A DNA stretch of 64,000 nt, from NCBI GenBank assembly GCA_039090855.1, contig CM077028.1, positions 67,399,054 through 67,463,053 of the forward strand, in the 5' to 3' direction. Source of the stretch: Macrothele yani (taxonomy: Eukaryota; Arthropoda; Arachnida; Araneae; Macrothelidae). The notes below the pieces were generated by a model. The model was not told the origin of the DNA, made no database searches, and saw only the letters and a program-made list of their open reading frames with translations. Of the stretch, positions 43,352 through 54,953 are shown piece by piece. Numbering within the stretch: the stretch's first letter is position 1; each line of letters starts with the position of its first letter. Position numbers and translations under genes: made by a program.

Positions 43352-45533
43352 CTTGCCATAAGACATTAAAACTTGCCTGGAGACATCCAAATGGGACGAC
43401 AAGTGAAATTAATTTTATTATGTGTAACAAAAAATTCATGATAGAAGATTGCAGTGATACCTTCAAGTTGGAACTGAAGAACAGATTCTCTGCTTTAGAA
43501 GGCCCAACATCAGAAGAAGTGGATATTTCTGAAGTTAACAGAAAAGTAACCAAAGCTCTTATGGAAACAGCAACAAAATTAGCTGGGTCTAAGAACAAGT
43601 TGCATGTGAACAAATTATCAGGAAAAACAAAAATGTTGATGCAAAAAAGAAGAGAGATGAGGACAACTAAAGAAGATGGGACTACCAAAGTGGAATACAT
43701 AGAGCTATGCAAGACAGTACGAAAAAGTATCACTGAAGACGTAAGGAAATTCAACTGTGAACTAGTAAGGGAAGCAATTGAAAACAACCAAAGCCTAAAG
43801 ATAGCAAAGGGACATCTCAGTAAGGGAAGAAAGCAGATTATGGCACTGAGAAAAGAAGATGGTTCTGTAACAAGAAATAGAGGCGAAATTTTGACAAGAG
43901 TGAAAGATTTCTACTCCAAGTTATATGAAAGGGATGATGCATGTACTCCAGACATCATGAAAGGTACCAGTACCAGAGTTCTTCCAGTCCTCCCAGCAGA
44001 AGTTGCACATGCAATCAAGAACATGAAGTGGGGAAAAGCTCCAGGAGAAGATGATGGAATTACTGTAGACATAAAGCTCCAGGAGAAGATGATGGAATTA
44101 CTGTAGACATCATACAAGAAGCAAGTGGAGAAATCAAAACAGTATTCGCCCAAATTTTCACTCGATGTCTTAGTGAAGGGAAGATTCCTGAGGATTGGAA
44201 CAACGCTACAATGATCCTGCTACATAAAAAAGGTGACATTGAGGATCTCGGGAACTACAGACCTATCAGCCTCCTATCAGTGGTTTATAAAATCTTCACT
44301 AAAGTTCTTTCACACCGTTTGAAGGTAACACTGGACATGTCTCAACCGAGAGAACAAGCTGGATTCAGGAGTGGCTACAGCACAATAGATCATATCCACG
44401 TACTGAGAGAACTAATTGAAAGAGCGAGGGAATATGAACTTCCATTGTGCATGGCTTTTATCGATTATGAAAAAGCCTTTGATTCGGTGAAACCATCAGC
44501 AGTTACAATGGCTCTGAAATCGTGCGGTATTGAAGATGCATACATTAATATTATTAATAACATCTATGAAAATGCAAGTGCAAAGATTCGGCTGTTTGAA
44601 AATACAACACACATAAAAATTTGAAAGGGAGTGAGACAAGGTGACACCATATCTCCGAAGCTCTTTAACGCCACATTGGAAAATGTCTTTCAATCACTGA
44701 ACTGGGAAAACAAAGGGATAAAGATTAATGGAGATTATCTAACCCACCTTCGTTTTGCTGATGACAGTCATTTTTGCAACTACCCTATCAGAGCTGCACA
44801 GTATGATCCAGGAACTTGCTGACAAGAGTAAAGAAGTGGGATTAAAAATGAACTTTCAGAAGACAAAAGTGATGTTCAATGCTTTTACAAGAAATGAAAA
44901 TTTATCGATTGATGGAGAAAAGCTGGAGATAACAGACACTTACGTTTATCTTGGACAGCAGATATCAAGTGAGGGTCACATTGATGAAGAAATTAATCGG
45001 CGTACAAAACTTGCCTGGAGAGCTTTTGGAAGAAACAGCATAATTTTCAAGAGCAATATGCCATTATGTCTTAAAAGAAAAGTGTTTGATCAATGCATCC
45101 TTCCAGTGCTTACGTATGGTGCAGAGACGTGGACCTTAACTGAAAGAGACATACAAAGGCTGCAGACAACTCAAAGATGCATGGAGTGGTGCATGCTTGG
45201 TGTAACCAGGAGAAATGAGAAGAGGAACTCATGGATCCGAAAAATGACAAGAGTGGAAGACATCATGATCAGAGTTAAATCCCTGAAATGGCAATGGGCT
45301 GGACATACTGCCAGAAGGACAGACCATCGGTGGACAGCCGAAATTTTAGATTGGATTCCAAGGGACAGGAAAAGACCCAGAAGAAGACCACATGGGAGAT
45401 GGGTGGATGAAATTCGAAAGTATGCTGCAATGACATGGAGGAGACTGGCACAAGACAGACTGTTGTGGAGAAAACTTGGGGAGACCTTCATCCAGCAGTG
45501 GATTGATAATGGTTGACAATGCTGATGATGATG
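43352..45533 (+). mobile_element. RTE-type LINE, copy 1, 5' truncated
   Basis: The target duplication AAGACTTAAAA lies at 43341-43351 and 45534-45544. It ends in a (GAT)n microsatellite tail, typical of RTE elements. It includes the reverse transcriptase and C-terminal region but not the endonuclease start. It is nearly identical in sequence to the copy at the right edge. Confidence 0.93.
43411..45516 (+). pseudogene. RTE reverse transcriptase, broken
   Basis: Seen: GKAPGEDDGITVDI (near 44033), [66 protein letters not shown] (44452), [18 protein letters not shown] (44630), LRFADD (44749), [11 protein letters not shown] (45112) and [16 protein letters not shown] (45287). A 37-bp tandem duplication at 44036-44109 shifts the frame, a TGA stands before KGVRQGD at 44624, and two bases are missing just after FADD (44766) compared with the other copy. 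Established: this enzyme copies the element by target-primed reverse transcription. As read this copy is inactive. Confidence 0.92.
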
Positions 45534-45544
45534 AAGACTTAAAA

Positions 45545-47080
45545 AAAAAAATTTGAAAACAGAAATAGACATAAGTATTTGTCAGTTTCTGTGCATTTCT
45601 GAGTGCTTAAATGTTACCATTTTTCACAAATGTTTCAGAACCTGTAACTTCTACACCAGTTTGAACCACAAAATGAAACTCACAGGTTTTGTTGAGTTTC
45701 AGTAAGGGTATCCTTGGTGGGGGAAAAAAAAAATAAAATTTTGCAAATTTGAGGGAGGGAAAAAATAGAAAGGGGACCAATCCCAGACTTGGTTTCCCAT
45801 AGCTGAAAACTCCACTAGCCATAGTTATTGCACAAAAATTCCCAACTTGGGGTTCCAACTTCCAGACACCTTAACAGTCCATCAAAAATAGTGATTACAC
45901 TTGTGAGTATTGCCGATTTCAGCACCATTTTAATCAAGGTTAAAAATAAAAAAATTCTATGATTTCTATACATTTTCTGTAAGCTGAAAATGCCCTCTTT
46001 AAGGTAGTGAAAACCAAAACTTTTGAGCTACAATAAGAGAAAAACAATTGCCTTTTTTCAAAACCATTGTGAGGTGCCTTATTTTGGCCTGTCGCAGAAA
46101 AGAAAAAGGAACCTATATATCTAAAATGGTTGCAGATAAAAATAAAATAAAAGTTGTTTTGAGCTACTCACCAATAAGGTTAAACTAGGGGGAGGGGGAA
46201 GGTGCATAAAATGGTCAAGCAACCACTTAATTAAAAAATTTGGTAATATCATATCAGAATGTCTCATATATAAAACACACCATTTTGGATTTTTTTTCCT
46301 TGCCAAAATTGTGAATTGCCCAAAGTATTTTTTTTCCTGTTGAAAGATTGTTATTAATGCACACATAAAAATATTTTTACCTAATTCTAAGTTTAAAAAA
46401 AAAATCATTTAAAAAAAAAGAAAAAATGTTTTGTTTAATAAAAATGTGGCCTTATTTTTCCATGTCTTTTGTTGCTAAATTAAAAAAAAAGTGTTCTTTT
46501 AATTCTAAAAATATGCAGAAACAAGTTGTTTCAAAATGAATGGATCATGCAGATCATTTAAGAAAAAAAAATTGTGTGACTGCAACAGTTAGTTGTGAAA
46601 AGTTATGCAATATTTTTTTTTTTTTTTGTCTTACAGTGTAGTTGTGAAAACTCATAAGTGCAAAAATTTTAAAGGCAGAGCTACTCAATTTTTTAAGTGG
46701 CATTACTCAAGATCTACTGGACCGACTGACCTAGAATTTTAACAGGTTTCATATCTCACCAGTACAATACTTTGTACCAATTTTCACAAAAATCTGAGAT
46801 GGGTGGGTGACATGTGCCCTCTGTGATCTGACATGGAATGACCCACCAGCTAGTTCTGTGTGACATTAATAAAAAGACCCCAACTCACTGGGTTTTGTTC
46901 CAGAATCCTTAGGTGGAATGACCAACTGGAACTGCTAGCTGTGGGCTGATCACACATACTGATGCACTTTTATGATTTTTATGGCCCCAAGAAAGAATTA
47001 AAAAAAAGGTAGGAAGTTCTCCCCTTTTTTCTGCTTAGTTCATACCTTTTGTTACAAAAGCTTGAGACAGTTTGTCATTT
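45545..47080. other. Unassigned intron sequence
   Basis: AT-rich with many A and T runs. No open frame above 100 codons and no repeat ends were recognised. A GTGGCATTACTCAAGATCTA phrase near 46698 has the look of an old repeat but could not be assigned. Confidence 0.35.
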
Positions 47081-47088
47081 GATGGTGG

Positions 47089-47250
47089 CAGTGGCACAGC
47101 CAGAAATTTCTTAAGGGGGTGGGCGTGGTTCATGGGTTTGGTTCATTCGTGAAAGCCTCGTATATACGTATATATCGCTTTAGATTCGTGCTCAGTCTCC
47201 CCTCAAGGGAGGGGTTCAAACCCCGATAACCCCCTCTGGCTATGCCACTG
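47089..47250. mobile_element. hAT MITE, 162 bp
   Basis: The 8-bp duplication GATGGTGG lies at 47081-47088 and 47251-47258. The termini CAGTGGCACAGCCAGA and, in reverse complement, CAGTGGCATAGCCAGA match at 15 of 16 positions. It is one of the smallest complete elements here. Confidence 0.93.
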
Positions 47251-47416
47251 GATGGTGGTATTTCTATCTACTCGGATGTTCAGAACCACTTTCTAGACAG
47301 TATAATTAGTTAGAAGGTGTTTTAAAATTTGATTGGTGAAATGACTCTTTGTTTTGAGAAATGAGAAAAAGAAGTTAAATTTTGATTGACAAACTATATG
47401 CGTGAAGGTAACAAAT

Positions 47417-47676
47417 CCACCCTGTTGGCACAGTGGTCTAAGCATTGGCTTGTGACCATTCATCCGAGATAGGTCCAGGCAAAAATTCCAGTGAGGCATG
47501 AATGTTGTGTTGGTCTTATGGGACTGGCTCTCTCTTTTCCCTGGAACCAGTGGCCCTAAATTAGGGACAGGTGACTGCTTATAGCCCATTGAGTTGCTCA
47601 TGGTGATCATTAAACCCAAAACAAACAAACAAACAAACAAAAACAAAAAACAGTAACAAAAAACAGTAACAAAAAC
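47417..47676 (+). mobile_element. tRNA-derived SINE, copy C
   Basis: The A-box-like TTGGCACAGTGGTCTAAG, a degraded B-box (GTCCAGGCAAAAATTCC), the shared body and an (AAAC)n tail are visible. GTAACAAA flanks it (47408 and in the tail near 47653), a possible target duplication. Confidence 0.8.
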
Positions 47677-47679
47677 ATT

Positions 47680-48440
47680 ATTTAACAAATCCTTCCCCAG
47701 AATTTTTAGGTTCCACAGGTGAAAAAATCTATTATGCTTTGAAAACTGTGTTTTGTAAGTGTATTGAAGTTTGGTAGTTTTAATAATACTCTAGGCACGC
47801 TCGTTTCCAGAGTAGTGCTCGGGCCCTGCAGCCCAATCTTCAAGTATATCACAACAAAATGAAAATGTTCTCCCAATTGTTCAATACTTTTTGCACTGTA
47901 TTGATTCCAAGATGGCAGCTTGTTTACAGTTTTTTTTTCGTTCCCGGTGAACTCCCTGTTGGATTTTTGCGGAACTTTTTCAATTTCCTTCTATTTCTAT
48001 TGAAGGACTTTGCTCCGCCGCCATTCCGAAGTTTCTGATTTTTTTTTTATACTGTTGTTATTTTTTGGAAGGGCGGACTTTTGTCATTTGAACTTATAGC
48101 ACTTACGAAATTTACCACTAAGGAAGACAAAAGCGGTCTAAAAAGCATTTCCGTAAACCGTTATGCTAAACCCTTAAACAACTGAGATAGCTTTACCAAC
48201 AAAACATATGCAGAACAAATTCTCTGCCTCATCATGGCAGCAGGTCACAGGACCAGGACGTTCCTCTGTGGTTATCGTGAAGACAGACAAGCCATTCGTT
48301 TCTTTCTTTTGCTTCTTTAAAAAATACTTAAAAATCAGAAAATGACTTTCTGAAATTTTTTGTTTGTAAAAAAGGGATGATAGTTGTAAGTTTATGCTGT
48401 AAAAATTGCAATGTGTTATGATTTATAGTTTGCCATATAT
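47680..48440. other. Unassigned intron sequence
   Basis: Nothing recognised. It leads into the tandem array. Confidence 0.4.
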
Positions 48441-48449
48441 CCATTTTTA

Positions 48450-50330
48450 GCACATCTTTTGTTAAAAAGATTGTGCTGATGTTACCGGTTTGTCCGTCTG
48501 TACCCACAATATCTCTGCCACTATTAGTCCGATTTGAAAAATTCTTTTTGCATTGGGAAGCTTGAAATATGCAAATGATAATCCTTTATTTCATTTTTTT
48601 ACAATGTATAATTTCGCTGCTAGAGGGCGTAAATGCAGATGTCGGATTCAAAAAAAAAAGATTTTATTCCACATATTTGCTTCTAAACATCCGATTAAAA
48701 AAATTCTTTAAAAATTTTTTATATTTCGATTCCATTTATATATACATATATATATATTTTTATATTTCGATTCCATTTATGTCGAAGAGTATTTTAGATA
48801 TAGTTACTTTTTCAAATTACGCATAGATTTTCCGCTAGGGGCGTAAAAGTAAATGACGTTTTCCCCGATAACTCTTCTTCTAAAACTCTGATTTGAAAAT
48901 TTTTTACTTCAGCGGATACACCTTCCGACGGAAAATATTTTGCATATAATTTCAAATTTTTGGTAAAAAATACTTCGGTCACCAGGGGGCGTAAGAGTTA
49001 AAATTTGCTTCTGATGTGTTTGTCATAAAATCTGAGCTTCTAAAATATTGATTGAAAAAAATTCTTTTGTGGACTGATGTCACTCACATCGATAAACCTT
49101 TTCGGAAAATTTTCTTCTTAAAATATTCCACCGTTTCTCTGCCAGGGCGTACATGTATATCTTATTTTTGTCAATATCTCTACTTCTAGGAGTCCGATTT
49201 GAAAAATTCCTTCTTTGTTGGATAGTGTTTTCAGTGTGACATGCTTTTCATATAAATTCAAAAATTTCAAGTAATTCATAGACTTTCCGTTAGGGGGTGT
49301 AAAGGTAAATTGTGTTTCCCCCTATATCTCTGCTTCTAAATCTCCAATTTGAAAAATTCTTTCTGCACAGGATACAGCTCCTGATAGGAAATCCTTTGCA
49401 CATAATTTCTAATTTTTTAAAATATGGTTTGGCCATCAGGTGGTGTAAGTCTTAATTTCCGCTTCTGATGCATTTGCAGCAAAATATGAGCTTCTAAAAT
49501 CTCAATTGAAAAAAAAGTCGTTTGTTGACCGATACTACTCGTGTCGACAAACCTTTAAGGAACATTTTCTTCTTGAAATAATGCATGGTTTCTACGCCAG
49601 GGGGCGTAGATGTACATCTTATTTTTGTCAATATCTGTACTTCTAGGAGTCGGATTTGAAAAAATTCCTTCTTTGTTGGATAGTGTTTCCGATGCAAAAT
49701 GTTTTTCCTATAAATTAAAAATTTTCAAGTAAATCATAGACTTTCCGCTAGGGGGCACAAAGGTAAATTGCGTTTTCTGCATTATTTCTGCTTCTAAAAC
49801 TCCGATTTGAAATATTCTTTCTGTATCGCATACAAGACCTGATGGAAAGTATTTTTCACATAATTTCTAATGTTTGGTAAAGAATGGTTTGGCCACTAGG
49901 GGACATAAGTGTTGATTTCTGCTTCTGATGTATTTGTAGCAAAATTTGGGCTCCTGAAAACTCCACTCAATTTTTTTTTTCTTGGACCGATACCGCTCAT
50001 ATGGAAAAACCTTTTGAGAATACTTTCTTCCTAAAATAATGCATGGTTTTCCCACCAGGGGATGTAAAGTCACATCTTATTTTTGTCGATATCTCTGTTT
50101 CTAAGAGTCCGATTTGAAAAATTCTTTGTGTTGGAGAGCATTTTCGGTGCGAAATGTTTTTCATATAAATTCATGTTTTTCTTAACGCACAAGTCTGCAA
50201 CCAGTGGGCGTAAGCTCACAATTCCGTTTACAGAAATATCTGAGTTATTAAATACTCAATCGAAAATCTTTTCTTCCATCAGATACTATCGTTTTCCATA
50301 CCGGTTCCATTGACTTTGAATAGCTTTGAT
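48450..50330. repeat. Tandem array with a three-monomer higher-order unit
   Basis: About twelve monomers of roughly 150 bp share TCTGCTTCTAAAACTCCGAT, TTGAAAAATTCTTT and a CTAGGGGGCGTAA-like block. The block falls near 48618, 48830, 48982, 49140, 49290, 49437, 49600, 49748, 49896, 50056 and 50203. Every third monomer is most alike: 48830/49290/49748, 48982/49437/49896 and 49140/49600/50056, so the higher-order period is about 458 bp. An AT microsatellite is inserted near 48738-48760. The array lies in TMF1 intron 2 and has no coding frame. Confidence 0.85.
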
Positions 50331-50334
50331 AAAT

Positions 50335-51955
50335 TTAATTTGCATCAGAAGGGATTCAAAAGATGTGCTTTACACCCAAAAATTCGGTGTCATCTTTCTT
50401 GTTTTAAATGGATCCCATCGCGAAATAGAGAATTTTGTGAAATTTAAAAATTTTATTTCTCGTAATCTAAACCAAAATTCAAAAAAAGGGCAACTAGGTG
50501 CAAAAATTAGTCATGGCACTTCATGCCTACAAAGTTTCATGGTTCTGTTGCTGTTAGCATGTCTGGAATGTGACCTGATAGCACTTTTTGCTTACCTTAA
50601 CTTTGAAATACAATAACTCTTGAAAGATCACCAGAATCAAAAAACCATTTTTTTCAGTGTGTTCTCCAAGCAATTCTCTACAAATGATGTAAATTTCATA
50701 TTTTTGTGTTCAATACATTTTGTGCTGCGAGCTAGGAAAGCAAGAGTGTCGCAAAATTTCTAAAACAGCGGCAGCAGTTACTTTTTTTAGAATAGAGAGA
50801 TTCATTCCTTTCACTTTTTTTCTAACATTGACTAATACTTTATTATTACTTTTAAGAATGTTTGACAGCAGTTGCCAAAGTCAGTAACATATTTACTGCT
50901 ACGTAAAGATACCTGTTTACTTTTTTTTTTGTTTCTTAAATGTAAGGCATGAAATAGGATAATAGTAGAGAACCACATATGGAAACAGTTTAGTATTCAG
51001 TGCTTCATAAATTTTAACAAATGTAAACCAATATTTAAAAAAACATTAATGAGGTTCAAATTTCATAGCAGATCTTTTGACAGATATATATATATATATG
51101 AATGACAAAACTTGTTTTGTTGTGACTTGGTCCATCTGTGTTTGGGTACCATACCATGTCTAAAAGTGTGATTAGAAAAATTATTTTTTTCATGTCAGGA
51201 CTATCCACATATTTCATGATATGCTTAATATGAATGTGTACTTGTAAGTGGTGTTAGTGTAAATTTGTGTTTGGTTCAGTCTATATATTTAAACTCAGCG
51301 TAGGAGAAACAAACGTTCACATGGGATTGCTGTAACTATGAGCAAGATTCTCGAGATCCTTTTTTCTTGTTTTTGTTTTATAATTTCCCTTCTAGATTTT
51401 GCTAACATGCATTTATGTTTGTCATGATATATGTGCTTCTGTTATATAGTGTATTAAAGTCATTCATTTTATATCTAAATTGAGTTGAGCATAATCAAGA
51501 TTTTGTACTTATCCTAATGATACACAGTTTTTCCATCAGGTCAGATGTTAACAACTTTTTTGATGTGAGCCACATTAGACTTAAGGATTTGTAAGTGAGC
51601 CACACCTCAGTTGTTATGCATTTGTACATCGGCAAGCATAGAATCAACATGAAGCAAGCAATTAGCAACCATTTGCATGGCATAGTTGGCTAAGTGTCTA
51701 AATATTCAGCAACTGTTAAGGGTTCTAAGCTCACTGCTGACCATCCAATTAATAGTTTTCCTGTGTTTCCATGAATGTAATATGAATGTGAGGAGATATC
51801 CCTAAAATCGGCCTTGGATGTCTTGAGCCATTTCTGGTGGTTGTTTGTTAACATATGATAAGCAATGCAATGAGAAAATGCATCAACATAATCTTCCACT
51901 TCTTAGTCCAGGATATTCATTACCATAACCAGGTGCAGTTCACAGTGATGCATTG
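50335..51955. other. Unassigned intron sequence with a possible old repeat ORF
   Basis: On the minus strand 51899-51495, two frames separated by a single stop read on from each other (WLKTSKADFRDISSHSYYI, then KWLLIACFMLILCLPMYK). This suggests a decayed repeat protein I cannot name. The rest is AT-rich. Confidence 0.35.
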
Positions 51956-52209
51956 CCTATGCAGAGATGCCAACCTGTTTCAGATATTTTCAGTAGTACT
52001 TGTACAAGTTTTCAGTAGTTTTGGCCATTTTTCAGTAGTCATACCAAAAAGAATAATTTTAACCGAGGAAAACAACTCATTTAATTTAATTAGCATTTTT
52101 TTACTTACTCATTTATATACATCAAAATCTGTATCAAAATATTCCAAATTTTTCACATGGTAAATAATATACACCATGACTGATACATTTTTTACACAAC
52201 AAACAATTG

Positions 52210-52990
52210 ATTAAACAGCTTTCTTTAGTGATTTTGCTGTACAGTGTTTTGCAGATTTGAGTTCTTCAGCAGAAAATCTTTTTTCATAACACACTTGCCC
52301 AGAGGAAAACATATTCATTTTTGCAATAAGTAGTGCTTCTACAGTTTCTAAACCTAAATTAGGTTGGAAACGGGCTTGATTTTATCGCACTAAACTAAAA
52401 TCTCTCTTGCTCACAGCATTCGAGTGTGGAACTACAAGTATTGCAAACATTATTTTCAAGAGAATAGTATACTTAACCGCTCCATTATAGCCTCTTAATT
52501 TTGAGATTTCTGACCAAGTGACATCTATTCTATCTGTTACTGCTATGGTCTCTAGTTTGTCAGCTTGATAACAAGGAATTCTGCTTCCAGTATATCAAGT
52601 TCATTTTCAGTTATTATAAATGGAAGGAGTTTGACTATGTGTAATACAGAAGTAAATGATGTTAGGGCTCTAAGTGAAAGATCTACGACTTCTGCATGTT
52701 TTAAGAATTCATCATAGATCAGTATCTTTTCTTAAATATAAGAACATTCTTCAATGTGAAATTTTCCTACAGATTTATAGAACTTAGAAAGTTCATTTTC
52801 GTTTAAAATGATTTCGCTTTAATACATTCTTGTTTTTACTTCAATTACCAGTTGTGTCCTTTCTGATTTTTCTTTTTTGAAAAACTGTTATTTGAAAAAT
52901 TAAGCTCAACATCACCATCAGCTATGACAGTGGGCTTCACAAACCCCTTGGATGCCATGACAATTTTATCCATCATGCTGAAAGAACTTT
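52210..52990 (-). pseudogene. hAT-like transposase C-terminal relic
   Basis: A minus-strand frame shows FAILVVPHSNAVSKRDFSLV followed by RFQPNLGLETVEALLIAKMN and SAEELKSAKHCTAKSLKKA (52420-52210). The PHSNA...R-F-S block followed by a Leu-rich helix fits the hAT dimerisation region. Upstream (to about 52990) short frames continue with many stops. No N-terminal zinc finger was recognised, so the element is both decayed and probably internally deleted. Confidence 0.55.
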
Positions 52991-53619
52991 CAGTTTGAGA
53001 ACCATGAATGCATGATAGCTTTCACTATTTTAGATAAAAGGTAGTGTAACTTGGAGAATATGAATGCTTTTGAGTATCATGCATCAATTCTTAAAAAATT
53101 TTCAGCTTCGTCACTTTCGTTTTCGGACTCCCCCCCCCCTCCTTCATCAAGCTGAAATGCAAACCTTTTTTGGGGGGAATATGTAAGAACACAGGATACA
53201 CGTTCGGAACATTGTTGGGGAAAAAAATTACAGTTATGGGAGAAACCAGTGCTACGTCCGATTTCCGTTTTTTGGAAAGACAAAATTTCCGTTTTTGAAA
53301 GTTTCAGGCGGAAAGCGTCCTTCGCCACTACCTATTGCCCCAAAATTTCTGTTCAATTATGCATCGGTCTCGAGGATAACCCAAATTGTGACGGAAAAGC
53401 AGAAATTCCTCGAAGCCGAAGATTACACGGGAATTTTTGCGCCGTTGAATTTCCGTTTTCGGAAATTTCCCCTCCATTTTCAAAGTGAAAAATACAAAGA
53501 TTTATGAAATAAAATTATGTATAACAACAATACTGGACAAAGGCAACATCGCGGGAAAACGAAATTACGATTACGGAAGAAATCTTTATTTCGTTCACTT
53601 CCGTTTTTGAAAGGCGAAA

Positions 53620-53860
53620 TGCTGTCCCGATGTGTATCTTTACCCGTTGGTAAAATTCTTCGATGCATAGTTTTACGTGTTTCTTGTTGTGTGTTTTTGC
53701 GCGTTGATGTGTATTTTACTCGTTTTTCTATGCATATTTTTACGTGTTGATGTGTACTTTACGCGCTTCACGACATATCGCGAAAAATTCCTGATGCATA
53801 TTTTTACACGTTGGTAAAATTTTGATGCATACTAGACGCATAATTACGCATTTTGGCGAA
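53620..53860. repeat. Degenerate short tandem repeats
   Basis: GATGTGTATTTTAC, GATGCATATTTTTACACG and GTTGATGTGTACTTTACG variants recur about every 20-50 bases. Related TTTCCGTTTT phrases occur upstream (53260-53460) and near 53600. It is inside the CAGAGATGCC element. Confidence 0.6.
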
Positions 53861-54330
53861 CTCTGTAACGAAAGCCAAGCATACTTTTCAACAACGCAAG
53901 AAGAATTCTTCAAAATATTAATTACTGACATGAATGGTCGACACACGATTTAAAAAAACCCTCTGATGCCAGGCAATGACACTCACGTTCTGCACCAAAC
54001 GATTTTCAACAGCTTGCTGTGCACTGCGAAAAGAGTTTCAGGCTGAACTCCACCCACGTCCACCACCAAAGCTAGCTACGCTCAACGTCCCTAGAATGTT
54101 GCATGCTGGGGAGGGAAGGGTTTTCACGTGCCGCTCGTGTGCTCTAAGATAGATCCTAGCAGCTTCAAGAGGCAGAACTGGAAATGCAGGCAGCATCGCA
54201 AGCATGCCGGATCGTCAAGTGGCTGCCGTTGCGTTGGGAAGGAGAACAAGCAAAATAAAAATTAATAACTTCCGTTAATTTTCCGTAGAAAAATCACAGT
54301 TTTCCGTAGTTGTTGGCATCTCTGCCTATG

Positions 54331-54950
54331 TCTGATTCTCCTCATAAGAAGAATCTTGAGAAGAACATAAGAAGAACCTGCATGATTCTTCTCCATAAGA
54401 AGAATCGTGCAGAGATGTTAATATACGTATAAGCATTTGCTAGTCATAAGGAATTTTTGTACAAAAATAAATTGTGATAACTTGTCTTTTTAAATTGTCT
54501 ATTTATAACAGATTTTTCACAGTATAGAAAAAGTACGGCAGGTGTATAAAAAATAACTGACATTAATTTATTAATAATTTTGAACAAAAAATGCTTTTGA
54601 ACGTAACTTTGAAGATGAAATTTAAAAACCCAAGTAAATTAATGAGGATTGTACCACATGTCAACTCACTTTTATCACTAGAAAGTGTAAACAAACAACC
54701 CAACCCACCTCCCAGCTCTTATTGAAATGAAAATTTTCATGAAAAATAGTGAGAGCATTAGAATTTTGTAATGGTTTTTGCCAGTGTAGCAAACTCCAAT
54801 TTAAAGCTAGTAGTGCTAATTTGAAGTGCCAAATGTAAATGGTCATCAGTCATTTGCATTTGAAATTTGCTTTTGGTGAAATTCATGCATAAAATGTTCA
54901 TTTATAAATATATGTACTAAAAAATTACACTCTTTTTGCAAGAAAAATAA
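54331..54950. other. Unassigned intron sequence
   Basis: Starts with imperfect repeats of ATAAGAAGAATC (54343-54407). The remainder is AT-rich and unassigned. Confidence 0.4.
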
Positions 54951-54953
54951 AAA

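Larger units (their letters stand above)
51962..54324 (-). mobile_element. hAT-like DNA element with CAGAGATGCC ends
   Basis: CCTATG lies at 51956-51961 and 54325-54330. The termini CAGAGATGCCAAC and, in reverse complement, CAGAGATGCCAAC match perfectly over 13 bp. The 6-bp duplication is shorter than the usual 8 bp of hAT. It is 2363 bp, with a hAT-like transposase relic in the left half (minus strand) and GC-richer repeats in the right half. Confidence 0.88.

Noticed and set aside
45171..45572. A 133-codon minus frame with similar sequence to 62323-62730
   Set aside because: It is the same antisense shadow in RTE copy 1.
48450..50330. A CRISPR-like array or coding repeat protein
   Set aside because: The monomers are 150 bp, diverged and contiguous without spacers, and no frame runs through them.
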